A stretch of 64,000 nucleotides of DNA, taken from NCBI GenBank assembly GCA_025738555.1, contig JAOVFP010000010.1:4749339-4813338 (forward strand). Reading direction: 5' to 3'. The DNA comes from Cyathus striatus (taxonomy: Eukaryota > Basidiomycota > Agaricomycetes > Agaricales > Nidulariaceae). Numbering within the stretch: the stretch's first letter is position 1; each line of letters begins with the position of its first letter. Under the pieces are notes generated by a model. It worked only from the letters and a program-made list of their open reading frames with translations. It was not told the origin of the DNA and searched no databases. Positions 21,473 through 32,708 of this stretch are shown piece by piece. The position numbers and the translations under genes are program-made.

Positions 21473-24400
21473 TTAACAAACAACACAATCTTCCCTAAAA
21501 CTTAAATTATACATGGTTTTATCTACTATCTTCTCAATCTTCTTCCAGTCTGAGCGCCTTTGAATAAACTCGTAGATATCCTGCGGATATAATTAAAAGT
21601 TATCAATATTCAAAAACAAAACATACCTCCGGTCTATAGGCTCCTCCATATCGAGTCACGTCTCTCACTATCTGAGCAAGATCCTTCGCATCCTCAACGA
21701 CATATACATGGCCCAGCATTTTCAAATTGGAAAAATCGGCCGTAATACTCGGCACCTAAGTAGATTATATATGAGCGGACGTGCGGCTGTAGATGACCGG
21801 AAGGTAACCTTTAAGGACGCAATAAATGCATGGTAAGTGTTGAGATCAGATATAACCTGAAATCCACCACTCAGTGATATGATCTGTCGCTTGATATGCT
21901 TTTGGAGGATACTGCAGACAAATAGGTCAGATGTTCACCAGAGATATGAACATAAGGAGTACTGACGCGATGAGTCGGATACCAACTTCCTGATAAAAAC
22001 TTCAAGAACTTCTTTGCTTGTGCTTCCCTTTAGGAGCTGACAATGCATTTCCAAGCACTTAATAGCCTCTGTACATCCACGTGTTGGACCAAGCTCTAGA
22101 GGCGCATCTTCAGGCGGATAGTATTCGCGAGGTTTGGTCATGGTAAGAATAATGTGTTCCACTTGGTTCATGAGTACCTCTGTCCCGGCGTTTAAACCAG
22201 CGGCTACTGAGTCATCCAGCGTATTTTCGAAACGCTTTTTCTCTCGTACAACCGCGTTCAAGAAGTCTGTCTTGTCGATGTGGGGTGCCTGTCCAGGAGA
22301 GTCAGCGCTCATCATAATCAAGTATTCGAGTGCATACCAGTTCTTTTTCAAAATACACTTGCACCATGGATTGCATAGTATCACCAACATGAACTAACTC
22401 GAAGAACTGAACCAAAGGTGCTACACTTCTCGTCCCCTCATGCTCCGCTGGTTCATACGCCTTCATGCGGTCGGTAGCACTAGATCATCAAATGAACAGA
22501 AAGAAAACAACTGAACGGAAGTCCTCACTGATTAAAGCCCTTTGCAATGTGCCGTTCCCCGAGTGACTGTAACAGTAGAATAAAGATCTCCTCAATTGTA
22601 TCGCGCACTCGGTGGCCATAATGTCCCGGATATCCTGCGAACGTTTCCACTCGCTTCAGTGCCTCGCGATCTGCATGAATAAGTTCGAGTGCCGTATCTA
22701 GCGACAGAAGTAGGTCAAGTTGATCGCTGTCCTTCGCACCGGGACTGGTGATCCCATTAGGAGTTGCTGAAGTTGGAACGCTCGCAGTCGGCTGAAAGAA
22801 GTTCTTGGATACATCCTTATCACGCTCAATCACGCTCTTCTCATCCAGGTCGTCTTCGTCAGCTTCAAATAACATTCCGCCATCTCCGTCGAGCCGCTTT
22901 GAATATTCTGCCCCACTGGACGGCGAAGTCATAGCGGCACCCCAACGCTGGGGATTAAGCATCGCGATACCCTGGACAGCTGCTGTTCCACCGGTCATCA
23001 AAGCACCTCCCACAGCACCAACTGTTCGAGGAACAATGGTGACAGGGAGAAGAAGAACGCTTGTAAATGATGCTAGAACATTTCTTTTCACTTGGGCGGG
23101 GTTGTGCGACGCCAGAAAACGGGTCGTACTTGCTCCTGGAATTGGGGATGCGTGAGAGTTCGTAGTCTAGCTTCGATGATCAGTTGAACGTATCAGACAA
23201 ATAATAGCCACTTACTTGTCTGTCCCAGGTATTACATATTTTCTCTAATATTCGCTTGAGGGTTTCTACTTCCTCGTCTAGATATTCATCCATGTTAATT
23301 TCGAACATTTTGTATCTATACAGGACATGAGTACCATAATGCAACTTTGTAAGAGGCAGCTCACACGATATCTTCCGCTTGGATTTTCTCGATTCCTGAA
23401 TCTAGTCGTTGAGAAGCCGCCTGGAGAATGGCGTCGACTATTCGCCATGCCTCGCCAAAGGTTGCTGCTACTGCTTTAAGGTAGATATCTGTTGATATTT
23501 CCTGAGCGCGCGTGAGGAGTGACGTGATGTACTCTCCAAGCTATATCGCAGACATTAGATGAGAGTCATAGGTGTCTTGTAACGCATACACACCACTTCC
23601 GTGGCTAATCTCTCAGAGAAAGATAATATCACGGCAGAGGCAGGAGGAAATACTCTGACTGCTCTAGATCCGTGCTCATTAATAGCGGCTAGGATTGCCG
23701 TCATGAAGTCATCCATGGCACGAAAATCCAGTCCACCCCCATCCCTAAAGAAAAAAAATAGTATTGGAGAGACTGGTATACCCTGAACCAAGATGAACAT
23801 ACGTAAAGTTTGCCAATGGATCCCATCTTCCTGTTTCATAAAAGATCTCCCTCTTCTCAGCCCAAACCTTTCCAATTTCCCAGTCCTCTTTCCGACGCAG
23901 CACACTTTGACCAACTGCATCCCAGATCTCCCATCCTGCCCCTGCAGCTTCTCGCATATCATCTTCGTTGCCTTTGCCATCAGCTGCATCAAACGCTGTT
24001 AATAGTCGTGCTTCGAATCTATCCATTACAGATCGTAGTGTCATCCGTAGTTCACGCCATCGGTTAACCGGCTGAACGCGTTCAGATAAAAATCGCCAGA
24101 GAAGCTTGATAGTTTTGGCTTCCCCTGTTAGTGAACTGGCTTGTACTGAAGCTGCGAGTTCAGAGAGTACAAGATGAGGTGGAGAATCAAGGGCCTTCAG
24201 AACGGGTTTGAGGAGTCTATGTACTCTGATGTACTTTGTTCTATAGGTCTCCTTCTGTGCATGCGGTACGGAAGTAAGGAATGGTTGAGAGTGTAACTTC
24301 ATGCTTTCAAAACCACCGACAAAGTCACCCATTTCGCCAGGAAGAGGGGCAAGTACATCATCTTTGGCCTTCTCAAAGTCGCTGAAATCGTCTTCCTCGA

Positions 24401-24773
24401 CTTGGATCGTAGGAGGAGCACCTGCACGAGTCTTCCTCGCACTGTCAAGGTTCTTTTCCTCTAACCCGTCGAGAACATTCGTTAGCGCAGGATCATCGAG
24501 CCCCATGCTCCGCCATCGCGCTTCCCAAATTTTCTCATTTTGTGCAAGTGCAGCGGTGGCATGTGAACAACGAGCGTACGCTGGTATTTCGGGGACAGGT
24601 AGGTGAGAAAGAACGAGAAGATGCAAGTCTGAGGGTAGTTTTCCAACAAATGGAGCGGGGACTACCGTTGGCCCATTTCTACCTACGGTGCTGCTACGAG
24701 AACGGAACAGTGCACTTGTAGATGAAGTTGATGCGTATAACCGCACGGGTTCTAGCGTTTTGAACTTGTCCAT
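21473..24773 (-). CDS. RCY1: Recyclin-1: F-box and Sec10-like protein with C-terminal CaaX box
   Basis: Endocytic-recycling factor related to yeast Rcy1 and fission yeast Pof6. Start read from 24773 (MDKFKTLEPVRLYASTSSTS). The F-box covers about residues 43-85 (GKLPSDLHLLVLSHLPVPEI, then WEARWRSMGL). A Sec10-like helical region fills the rest: FRAMDDFMTAILAAINEHGS (23680s), KMFEINMDEYLDEEVETLK (23290s), the 22525-23090 exon with VKRNVLASFTSVLLLPVTIV, and ELAPHIDKTDFLNAVVREKK near 22270. The last residues are SFREDCVVC before TAA at 21473; CVVC fits a CaaX prenylation site, as known for yeast Rcy1. About eight introns. The frame appears intact. Confidence 0.88.
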
Positions 24774-25069
24774 AGCGCACGAAGTTGAGTGGTGTTGTAG
24801 CACAAAGTTACACAAAAATGCGAAGGGTCATGAGAGCCAATAACAAGAATCTAATAATGAAATAAACGTAACAGCCGCAAGAAGCCCAGTAAGCAGCTGA
24901 AGAAGTCTTTTACCAGAGATGTGCGACAGAATACAGCGAAGGAATGGCGAACTTGAGCGCCACAGCCGTTACAGTTGGCGGCGATGTAACTTATGTATGC
25001 CCGGAGTAAGCAAGCTGTGTCCTGATCAATCGACGCGCGTGAACATGTAGCGACTCTCACTGTCTCATA

Positions 25070-25099
25070 CAGTTTGTGACACTTAAACACCACAAATTT
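25070..25099 (+). repeat. Left terminal inverted repeat of the TA-flanked element
   Basis: 30 bp starting CAGTTTGTGACAC, matching the reverse complement of 26247-26276 without mismatch. TA precedes it. Confidence 0.9.
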
Positions 25100-25258
25100 T
25101 ATTACGGTAGGAAAATGAATTTTTTAGGGCAAACTAATTACAGATTCAGAATCAGAAGGTCAAAATACATACAAAAATGATGTTTTTGTGAAATTCCCAC
25201 AATAAAATAGCTGTGCCAAATTTTTTGGCAAAAAAACAGACATGTTACATAGCCTAAT

Positions 25259-25687
25259 TTAGGATACAGTAGCCTTGAGTGCCATCATAGCATGATTCGA
25301 GACTTGACAGTGTTGATGATGCTGTCTAACAGCCCATTCTGCTGCTTCACCTGTTAAACCACACCTATATGCACTCATAAATTGCCATGTTTGGTTTATA
25401 AAATGATGAATAACATCCAGAGAACAAGCATCTAGATATTTCACAACCACTTTTTTTGCATCTTGAAAGGTTCTTTTATCTTCTTCATGATACCAATATT
25501 TTGCCCACCCCCAGTACTGTCAAAGTGTATGCTCAATAATTTAAATTTGTAATATTATTAAAACATACATACTATTTGATATATAAGTGATATGTAGTGG
25601 GGAGGGACTCTGGGGATCAGTTTTTGGCTGATTATTGCAAAGTCCACTGGTATTTCGGCTCTTTTTCTTGGGTCTACCTCTGGGCAT
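25259..25687 (-). CDS. Small transposon-borne protein with AT-hook and transposase-C-terminus-like segment
   Basis: Exon 1 starts ATG at 25687 and encodes MPRGRPKKKSRNTSGLCNNQ, which contains an AT-hook-like RGRPKKK. After an intron of about 55-60 nt ending TTGACAG (about 25517) comes YWGWAKYWYHEEDKRTFQDA, then KYLDACSLDVIHHFINQTW and QFMSAYRCGLTGEAAEWAV, stopping at 25259. The second exon resembles the C-terminal tail (FWGAxKR...RRFINRSWRFMDAYR...) seen in many agaricomycete DDE-type transposon proteins. The donor is uncertain: only a weak GTTTTA site keeps the frame. Probably the remnant or small accessory protein of the element; function unknown. Confidence 0.5.
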
Positions 25688-25690
25688 GGT

Positions 25691-26240
25691 GGTTAGAAAA
25701 GCAATTTTTTAGTGCCCAGTGAAGTGATTCAGAGGCTGTTTTTTTTGCAGAATCATATCGCTATCGATGAAAGCATACTAAAAATACATTTATCATGATT
25801 TTTACTATTTTTTTATGGCCAAGTGCCAAATTTTTGGGCTAAAAAATTAAAAAATCGGAATTTCGAAAATCTGCTCATGGAATATTATAGATTACATCAT
25901 AACTATCCTATTCCAATGATTTTCCGAAGCTAAAAAAGTCATTTGTGGTTGCTAGAAATTTCACTTATGGTTTTTAGAAAAGTGATTTTTTAGCACCCAG
26001 TGAAGTGATTCAGAGGCTGTTTTTTTGCAGAATCATATTGCTATTGATGAAAGCATACTAAAAATACATTTTTCATGATTTTTACTATTTTTTATGGCCA
26101 AGTGCCAAATTTTTGGGCTAAAAAATCAAGAAATCAGAACTCCAAAAATCTGCTCATGGAATATTGTAGATTACATTGTAACTATCCTATTCTGATGATT
26201 TTTGGAAGCTAAAAGTTGTTTGTGGTTGCTAGAAAATTCG
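25691..26240. repeat. Two-copy 281-bp tandem duplication inside the TIR element
   Basis: The segment starting near 25691 (AGTGCCCAGTGAAGTGATTC at 25711) recurs near 25970 (AGCACCCAGTGAAGTGATTC at 25992), a period of 281 bp with scattered substitutions through to AAATTTC/AAAATTC ends. It lies immediately upstream of the minus-strand ORF. Confidence 0.85.
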
Positions 26241-26246
26241 CTTAAT

Positions 26247-26276
26247 AAATTTGTGGTGTTTAAGTGTCACAAACTG
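26247..26276 (-). repeat. Right terminal inverted repeat of the TA-flanked element
   Basis: Mirror of 25070-25099. It ends ...TGTCACAAACTG and is followed by TA at 26277-26278. Confidence 0.9.
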
Positions 26277-26278
26277 TA

Positions 26279-26636
26279 GTTCAACAAAGGTTGTTAAGAA
26301 TAAATGCAGAAATCTCTCTTTTAAATAGCGGTACGTTCTGAACGTAAAGAGGAAGCAAGGTGTTGCAAGATTGTAATATATATAAAAGTAGTCAACTGCA
26401 AAAAACGAGCACGATTATTCCAGCGATATCTTGCCTAATCGTATTTTACTACGACTCCCAAGCACTGCATGAGGCGTGCAGTCTACGCTGCTTTTGATCT
26501 ACTCCGGCCGTTGTCCCGATAACATCTTTACACTGCACGTAGTCTCACTTGAAACATATCCTACATCTTTCACCCCAAGCTGTAATGGAGAAACACACAC
26601 ACGACATACTGAAGATGACTTGTACGAGAACGTCCA
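26279..26636. other. Intergenic, TIR element to SmD1 3' end
   Basis: About 360 bp with the presumed SmD1 3' UTR. I see no gene or repeat in it. Confidence 0.35.
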
Positions 26637-27116
26637 TTAGAAGCCTCGTCCCCTACCTCGTCCACGACCCCTTGGACGGCCGCGATCCAAGCCCGCTGCT
26701 CGTCCCCTGCCCCGTCCCCTGGCATCATCTTTCTTCCTTCCCTTTGGCTTAGGCGCATCGTCGACAAGAAGAGTATCGAGAGGCAGAGCATCTGGAAGAA
26801 TGAAGTAGCGAATGTTGTTGCCACGAATTGACAAACTATCCAGGGTTGTGGGGTCACGGTTTCGTGTGGTCATTTTCACGGTCTTTAAGTGAGTGTTCAT
26901 TTGCATATCAACGCCTGTGGGCAACAACTGGATCGATAAATGTAAATTAAAAGACGAGAACGTACATACCAGTGATAGTGCCGTGTACCACCGATCCATT
27001 CTTAAGTTCGATAGTCACCGTCTCGTTGTTCAACTTCATCAAAAACCTGTACATAAGATTGGATTAGACCAAGACCGCGACACATTAACGAATGAAGCAA
27101 ACCTGACGAGCTTCAT
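26637..27116 (-). CDS. SMD1: Small nuclear ribonucleoprotein SmD1
   Basis: Core Sm protein of spliceosomal U1, U2, U4 and U5 snRNPs. Start read from 27116 (MKLVR, split by an intron of about 55 nt, then [20 protein letters not shown]). A second intron precedes [18 protein letters not shown]. Both Sm motifs are present: Sm1 with the [12 protein letters not shown] block and Sm2 with [15 protein letters not shown]. The C-terminal RG-rich tail ([19 protein letters not shown], ending GRGF) is the usual substrate for arginine dimethylation and SMN-type binding. About 120 residues, normal length. Head-to-head with RPL23. Confidence 0.96.
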
Positions 27117-27322
27117 ATTGGCAGAAAGCGATCACAGAGTGATCAAAGCGACAAGAATATAAAGGGTTCCAAAAATTAGAGCGTCTCAAAGCGACGCGTT
27201 CCAGCACAAAAAGATATGCTGGTTTGTGGGAAAGATGCGAGTGTGTCGAGTGCGTTGAGAAAGCGTTGGAATCGCTGCCCGCCTTGCACTGTGACAAGGT
27301 CACACCCAAACGGCGCGTCTAA

Positions 27323-27334
27323 CGGCAATTCCCG
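27323..27334 (+). promoter_or_regulatory. CGG-CAATTC-CCG site 1 upstream of RPL23
   Basis: CGGCAATTCCCG followed by AGAA, 195-206 bp upstream of the RPL23 ATG. The 16-mer CGGCAATTCCCGAGAA is identical to one upstream of RPL38. The layout CGG-N6-CCG is typical of binuclear zinc cluster (Zn2Cys6) dimers, so such a factor is the inferred binder. Confidence 0.55.
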
Positions 27335-27401
27335 AGAATTCGCACAGTCACAGGGGCTAGTCATCCAGTATCCCAGGCTCGTGCCAAACCAGTCGCAGTT
27401 A

Positions 27402-27413
27402 CGGCAATTTCCG
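27402..27413 (+). promoter_or_regulatory. CGG-CAATTT-CCG site 2 upstream of RPL23
   Basis: CGGCAATTTCCG, 116-127 bp upstream of the RPL23 ATG, differing from site 1 at one base inside the spacer. Confidence 0.55.
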
Positions 27414-27528
27414 AAAACTGTATATAGGGATATGCCGGAGCTCGGCAGCGAAACCTTGTGGTGCACAGCGTACCGGGCGAGCACAAGCACGAGCATCGTA
27501 AAACACTTCCTCAACTCATTTCGCAAAA

Positions 27529-28178
27529 ATGGCACAAAAAGGTATGCCATTCCTCCAGTCTATGTCCTCCTTGCTGATTGTTGCTCTCTTTCCATATCCT
27601 GTCTCCGCAAATCTCTATTTTCCGCCTTGTCCTCATGCCTCAAATATCGCCTTCAAACGATAAGGAGGATCTTCCGGCACAAAGTTCCGCATGACCCTTG
27701 GTCTGCCCGTCGGCGCCGTTCTCAATTGCGCTGATAACAGTGGTGCAAAATCCCTTTTCATTATTGAGCCTTTTGGTTTCGGTGCCCACTTGAACAGGCT
27801 TCCTGATGCTGGTGTTGGTGACATGGTTGTCGCTTCTGTGAAGAAGGGAAAGCCTGAGTTGAGGAAGAAGAGTGTGTCTCCATTATTCATCCAGTAGTCC
27901 TTGTCAGTTCCTGACTTTCCGTTCTTCAGCTATGCCTGCTGTCGTTGTCCGTCAGCGCAAGGCTTGGCGCCGGAAAGATGGTGTCTTCCTCTACTTTGAG
28001 GATAATGCCGGTGTTATTGTGAATCCTAAGGGTGAGATGAAGGGCTCTGCCATCACTGGTCCCGTTGCAAAAGAATGCGTGAGTCGATCCTTAGGATTCC
28101 ATCGTAACTCCTGATCTTATCTCCCTCCAGGCGGATTTGTGGCCGCGTATCGCATCGAATGCAGGCACAGTTGTATGA
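27529..28178 (+). CDS. RPL23: 60S ribosomal protein L23 (uL14)
   Basis: Large-subunit protein near the interface with the small subunit. Start at 27529; exon 1 is only ATGGCACAAAAG (MAQK plus one base). After the intron ending GATAAG at about 27665, [20 protein letters not shown] follows, then [20 protein letters not shown] further intron (27871-27929) leads to [20 protein letters not shown] and [15 protein letters not shown]. The last exon, after an intron starting GTGAGTC, gives [15 protein letters not shown]. All parts match uL14 closely. About 140 residues, normal length. Confidence 0.96.
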
Positions 28179-28429
28179 GATATTACTGGGGCTTTTCTTT
28201 CATTTACTTCATCTCATGTGTTCACACGATGGCTTCCATGAATATATGCAGACACCGCGAGCCAAATATTGTACTATCATCCCATTGCTGCTTTGCATTA
28301 CGATTGATAGTCAAATGCTGTGATAATTTGATAACGAGTAAGTCGAACTGCAAATAGCGCACTCTTCTTCGATACTAGCTGGGTATATCAAGATACAGCT
28401 CTATATGGGAAATAGTCTACACAGTCCAA

Positions 28430-29704
28430 TTATTCTGTAGTAGCTGTGGTTAACTTGGATGCACTTGTATTATCTTTCTCCTTCGGCTTTATCTTCACCC
28501 CAACTAGCTTCGGTTTAGATGATCGAGAGTGAGATGCTGAGCTCGTCGTTGGGACCACCGACTTCGCTTTAGGCTGTGACGCGAGCGGCAGAATTGGTAG
28601 ACTGGGAAGAGGTGCTTTCGGCTTAGGTGCCATCCGAACAGGAGCGTTAGACATGCTGGGATCTGTAGTCGAGGAAAAGGAAGAAGGCGGCGGGTTCATT
28701 GGAGGGGAGGTTTAAGCGGCAGTGAGGGATGGAAAGGAAGCGTTGATGTCGGCACAGGAGTACATGATGATATCGCTGGATTAGGAATGGATTGTTTAGG
28801 ATTCGTTCTCTCCATCTGTCGTAGTTTTGCCTCCATCTTAGCAATCTTATCCTGTGTTCTACGCGAAATAAGGTGAGCGCATAGGTTGCACAGGAGTGTA
28901 TAACACGTACCCGTCATGTCTATTTCCCATTCCAGTCTTGAGCAAGCTAAGGGTTGTTGGTCGCCCAGACTCAATGACACCCTTCTTATGTTTGCTGCCG
29001 GTCATGCCCATTCCGCCATGTTCTAAAGGAGCTTGCTGTGCATAAGTGACAACGATCTTGCGTCCTCGTAAGAGTTTATCATGGGCCATAGTCAAAGCCT
29101 TTAGTGCATCCTATTGGAAGGAAACCATCAGCGTCGAAACTTTGACCATGCGCTGGGAGCATAGCTCTAGTTGCCCTGGGTTGGCTGTTCGTTGCAGAAT
29201 AGGCGACGAGATGAATGATAATAATAGCATGATCATTGCCAAGGTACACAAAAAGAAACCCCGGAATGAGCGACAGAGCTATGGAACGGTAAAGATGAAG
29301 TACTCACGTCTTGATTCCCGTACTCGATGAACGCATATCCGCGCGGCTTGCCCTTCAGCAGTCCGGATCTGTGGAAAAGGAAGTCGAGTTTTGTGACCTT
29401 GCCAAACTTGGAGAATATTTGAAGCAAAGAGTATCTATGCACAGTAATGAATAAAGATCAGAAAAGCAGAAAAGTAGAAAAACAGAAACAGTTACTCGTC
29501 GACAGAAGGATGGAGGTTGCCAATGTAAAGTCGGTCTTTGAGAAGCTGTCGAGGGATGTCTGGGGTCGCAGGCCTGTCAGATTGACGGTCGTCTGCGATA
29601 GAGGGGAATGACAAGTGCTCATTAATGACAGAGGAGGAGGGAGAGAATGATGAAGGAAGATTTGGGTCTGGAAGAAGAGCGTCGAGGGAGTCGGTGGTGG
29701 TCAT
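28430..29704 (-). CDS. RBM18-like RNA-binding protein with one RRM
   Basis: Start read from 29704 (MTTTDSLDALLPDPNLPSSF). One RRM follows, with RNP2 RLYIGNLHPSV (about 29510-29545) and RNP1 KPRGYAFIEYGNQ (about 29325-29365), separated by an intron. The third RRM exon reads LTMAHDKLLRGRKIVVTYAQ near 29060. The C-terminal half is a coiled segment (KIAKMEAKLRQMER) and a low-complexity Pro/Ser/Lys tail ending SKLTTATTE. To keep the tail in frame I infer an intron from about 28650 to 28760. Architecture matches RBM18; the cellular role is unknown. Confidence 0.72.
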
Positions 29705-30462
29705 GTTGCGACTGCGAACTTGAACAAGATTGATTGCAGAGTATATTATCTTATGTAACCATATTTCATGCAAACCCACGACCAGCTGTAAGTGACGGCC
29801 GTATCCGTTCTTCACTCTCCTCTCATTGTGCTTTCTTCTTGATCTCATGGCCTCGACTTCGAGCTCTGCTTCCCAATATTTATTCAGCACTGGGAATTGC
29901 CAACTGCGTCGGTGGAAAGCCTGCTTGCAAAAAAAAAAAAAAGAATGCAAGATAAAATTGAGACACGCACACACTGTAAGTAGCCTGACTACAGGAGACT
30001 AGATAAATTGTCATGTACGGGTAGTCAATTAAAATAAAACATATAAATAATACACTGAAAATATTAACACAAATAAGCCGGTGACAACAATTTACTTAAG
30101 AATACTAACAATTATGGTTATGGTAGTCTGCTAATCATTACGAGGAAATAAACTAACACTTGGGATGAGGAAGGATCATCCGAGGTGGACAAAGAAAGCG
30201 ATGAGTCCAAAAAGCGAACGACGACAACTGATAACAAGAAAGCGTGTGATGCGGTGAAGCTGCCGATGAAGTTGATGGGAGAGATAGGTGCGGTAACTTG
30301 CTCAATACAGGTACATCACAAATCGAATACTTGAACAGCGGGTTACAGAAGGTTACAGAGTGAACTTACATGTCAAATCACAAAGTGTCGACCATCACTC
30401 GCTTCGCAACGACCACCGCAACACGCCCCAAAGCATTTGTAGTCTGGATAGCATGATTCTGG
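29705..30462. other. Intergenic, RBM18-like to HNH gene
   Basis: About 760 bp with no supported gene. It contains a pure A run of about 14 bases at 29929-29942 and an AT-rich tract near 30020-30130. Confidence 0.4.
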
Positions 30463-31830
30463 CTAGCGTATGCTTGATTTACTGTAAGACGAAATATTGG
30501 GATGTTGAAGAATGTATTCTTCTTTGATACGCCTTATGCGGTCCATCTCGTCCATCTGCACATCCCTAACTTGCTGTCCAAACGTACTTTCTTGCTGCAT
30601 TCCTTCCTCTTCCTCCGAAGTACGAAGACTAGATGTATTGATGCTTCCGGTGGAGGTTCTAGACGTCTTTCTGCTAGGAGACTTAACAGGAAATACAGGT
30701 AATAACTGCACAGGAAACCACGGTATAGCAACATCCTTATGCACTTGCGAAATTATCGAAATCGCAAATCGAGTCCAAAAGTGGCGGACAGAGCCATTCA
30801 TGACCAGTGCAAGCGCACGGTTGTGGTATTGATGACCCTGTGTCAGAGTGCGACACATGTAATGACTGACCAATGTGTTAAACTTCACTACAGGCGCCCA
30901 CGCATGCTTATCCATAGTATAATGTAGATCTCCTCGAAGTAATAGTCCATTATTAATGTCCTCGGTACAACTTCCTAATCTTTGATCCTCGTTGTAGCGT
31001 TGCAGGTGGACAGAATACTGCTGTACGTTAGCTAACATATAGCATATATGTCAAATTCCATATACCCAGCTTGCGCAAGCAACAGGAACGATATGTGCGT
31101 TTTCAGATCCTTCGAAGTCTAATGTAACACGGCATGAACCATCACGTTCTTGGACCTTGTCGGTCATACTTGAAGCATTTAAACTTATATCATGGCCTTC
31201 AATTGTTTGACAACCCTGAAGTACACACAGTGATCAGTGAACGAACCGACAGATTGGAGGAACAATAATATACACCGAAGAAAGTCATCCACTCCCCTGG
31301 AATCAAATCACTCTGCAGTTCCCATCGTTCTAACGAAATACAAATCTTGTACATCGGGTCCGCTTCGAAGTCATCTGGCTGATAGGTTACACAGAAAAGC
31401 AACAGGTAAAAGGCATGTATGCAGACCTGTTATGAACCAATATGACCCAGGCTTCAAAATAGAGTCGTATGGCATGCGTTGAGCAACGCCCTCTTGCTCC
31501 TTGATATTTTGAGAGCCAGCCGGTATGAGTACGCCTTTCTTCATAGTAACTACAGTGCACGCAGCCTTAGCGGTACCATGATGCAGCCCAAATTGTGTTC
31601 CCGACTTATCAGCGCACATCAGCTGCATTATAAGTAGATATTTGCCATCATACTTTATGCTTGGATGGAATATATCAATATATGCAAGGGAACCAAGAGG
31701 CGGATACCGAGATCCAAGTCCTCCTGACGGCGTGGGGCTGTCCACGTATCGATACTAATCACAATAACAAGGCATCAGAATCTTATCTAACATAGTGCAT
31801 AATAACTACCTGTGAATTGTTGAGGTTCAT
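30463..31830 (-). CDS. HNH-endonuclease-domain protein, unknown role
   Basis: Start read from 31830; exon 1 MNLNNSQ joins YRYVDSPTPSGGLGSRYPP after an intron of about 70 nt. The N-terminal half (residues 1-150) is the uncharacterised domain that usually precedes HNH in this fungal family. The HNH part reads VQERDGSCRVTLDFEGSENA then HIVPVACASW near 31070-31165, and after an intron QYSVHLQRYNEDQRLG, with DINNGLLLRGDLHYTMD near 30930. The His, Asn and His positions of the HNH fold are therefore present. The C-terminal 90 residues are Ser/Glu-rich with a short coiled region. All exons join in frame. Substrate unknown; expansions of this family are common in mushroom genomes. Confidence 0.78.
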
Positions 31831-32521
31831 ACTACTTTTATTGGGAACTATTCTGTTGGAGGTATAATTTGAGAATGTACTCAACTCAACGTACGAGGCC
31901 CTCCGGTTGACGCACCTACTAATTTATTTAATGGAATTCGAATGAGTCATGGGTGTCATTACCACTGTATAAGAGGAGACCAACTCACTTACGCCCTGCC
32001 AACGAACCGCCTAAGGGAGAGTGCGAGAGCAGCGACAGGAAATCGTCAATTATCTGTTGTGAAGTCAAAAGGTGGAACAAAATAAATGTTCGACTACTAA
32101 GTATCCAGTACGAACGAAGAAAGTACGAAGAATGATAGAGAACATTGAATAAGGATGCCGGCTATGAACATATCCGGCATCCGTCTAGTTCCTTTTTCTC
32201 ATATGTGCGCCAGTCTGCGCGAACGCTCGCTCGAATAGTCAACTTTAATCGTTGTAATTAAATTTACCTTTCGTTTTTATTCCCTCCCTCCCTGATCTCC
32301 AGTATGGATCTAATTGTTAATTGGTGAGAACCTTACCTTGTAACTCAAGGATGATAGATTGGTTTAACAACTCAGATATTTTGTGCGTTAGGGTAGCTGA
32401 ACGCTAATTGTTCAATTTTCGTATGGCCTTAATGGAAGTGATATCTTTTTGTGCTAAATAGGGTGTATGGTCTCTATGCAATTACAGGAAAATCGCGGAG
32501 CAGTTCGCACCCGCCCAGCGA
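31831..32521. other. Intergenic upstream of the HNH gene
   Basis: About 690 bp. It probably includes the HNH promoter. No gene recognised; it ends at the target site of the adjacent TIR element. Confidence 0.4.
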
Positions 32522-32529
32522 CGACTGCT
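32522..32529 (+). repeat. Target-site duplication, left
   Basis: CGACTGCT, directly abutting the left terminal inverted repeat. Confidence 0.85.
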
Positions 32530-32563
32530 AGGACCCTGGATAATCCCGCTTAAAGTTAGATAC
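32530..32563 (+). repeat. Left terminal inverted repeat of the hAT-like element
   Basis: Starts AGGACCCTGGATAATCCCGC; pairs with 34037-34070. Confidence 0.85.
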
Positions 32564-32708
32564 TAAATCAGCGGTTTTTGGCCAGTTATAGGGGGACAAA
32601 AATTAGAAAAAATTCTCCGAATCTTAGGGGGATAGCGTATCTAGTGCAATATATATCGAGTTTATAGGGGGACACAGTATCTAAGATGTAGAATATTATT
32701 TAGGCTAT

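Larger units (their letters stand above)
25070..26276. mobile_element. 1.2-kb Tc1/mariner-like TIR element (TA target)
   Basis: Both ends carry a 30-bp perfect inverted repeat starting CAGTTTGTGACACTTAAACA. Each end is flanked by TA (25068-25069 and 26277-26278), the target duplication of the Tc1/mariner/pogo superfamily. The interior is AT-rich, with a small two-exon open frame on the minus strand (25259-25687) and a 281-bp tandem duplication. No full DDE/D transposase is present at this length, so it is probably non-autonomous. It sits between recyclin-1 and SmD1 and disrupts no recognised gene. Confidence 0.85.
27117..27528. promoter_or_regulatory. Shared divergent promoter, SmD1 / RPL23
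   Basis: 412 bp between divergent start codons. It contains two copies of a CGG-N6-CCG site (27323-27334 and 27402-27413) also found upstream of RPL38 and RPL17. A CTGTATATAGGGATA stretch near 27418-27432 could be the TATA element for RPL23. Confidence 0.55.
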
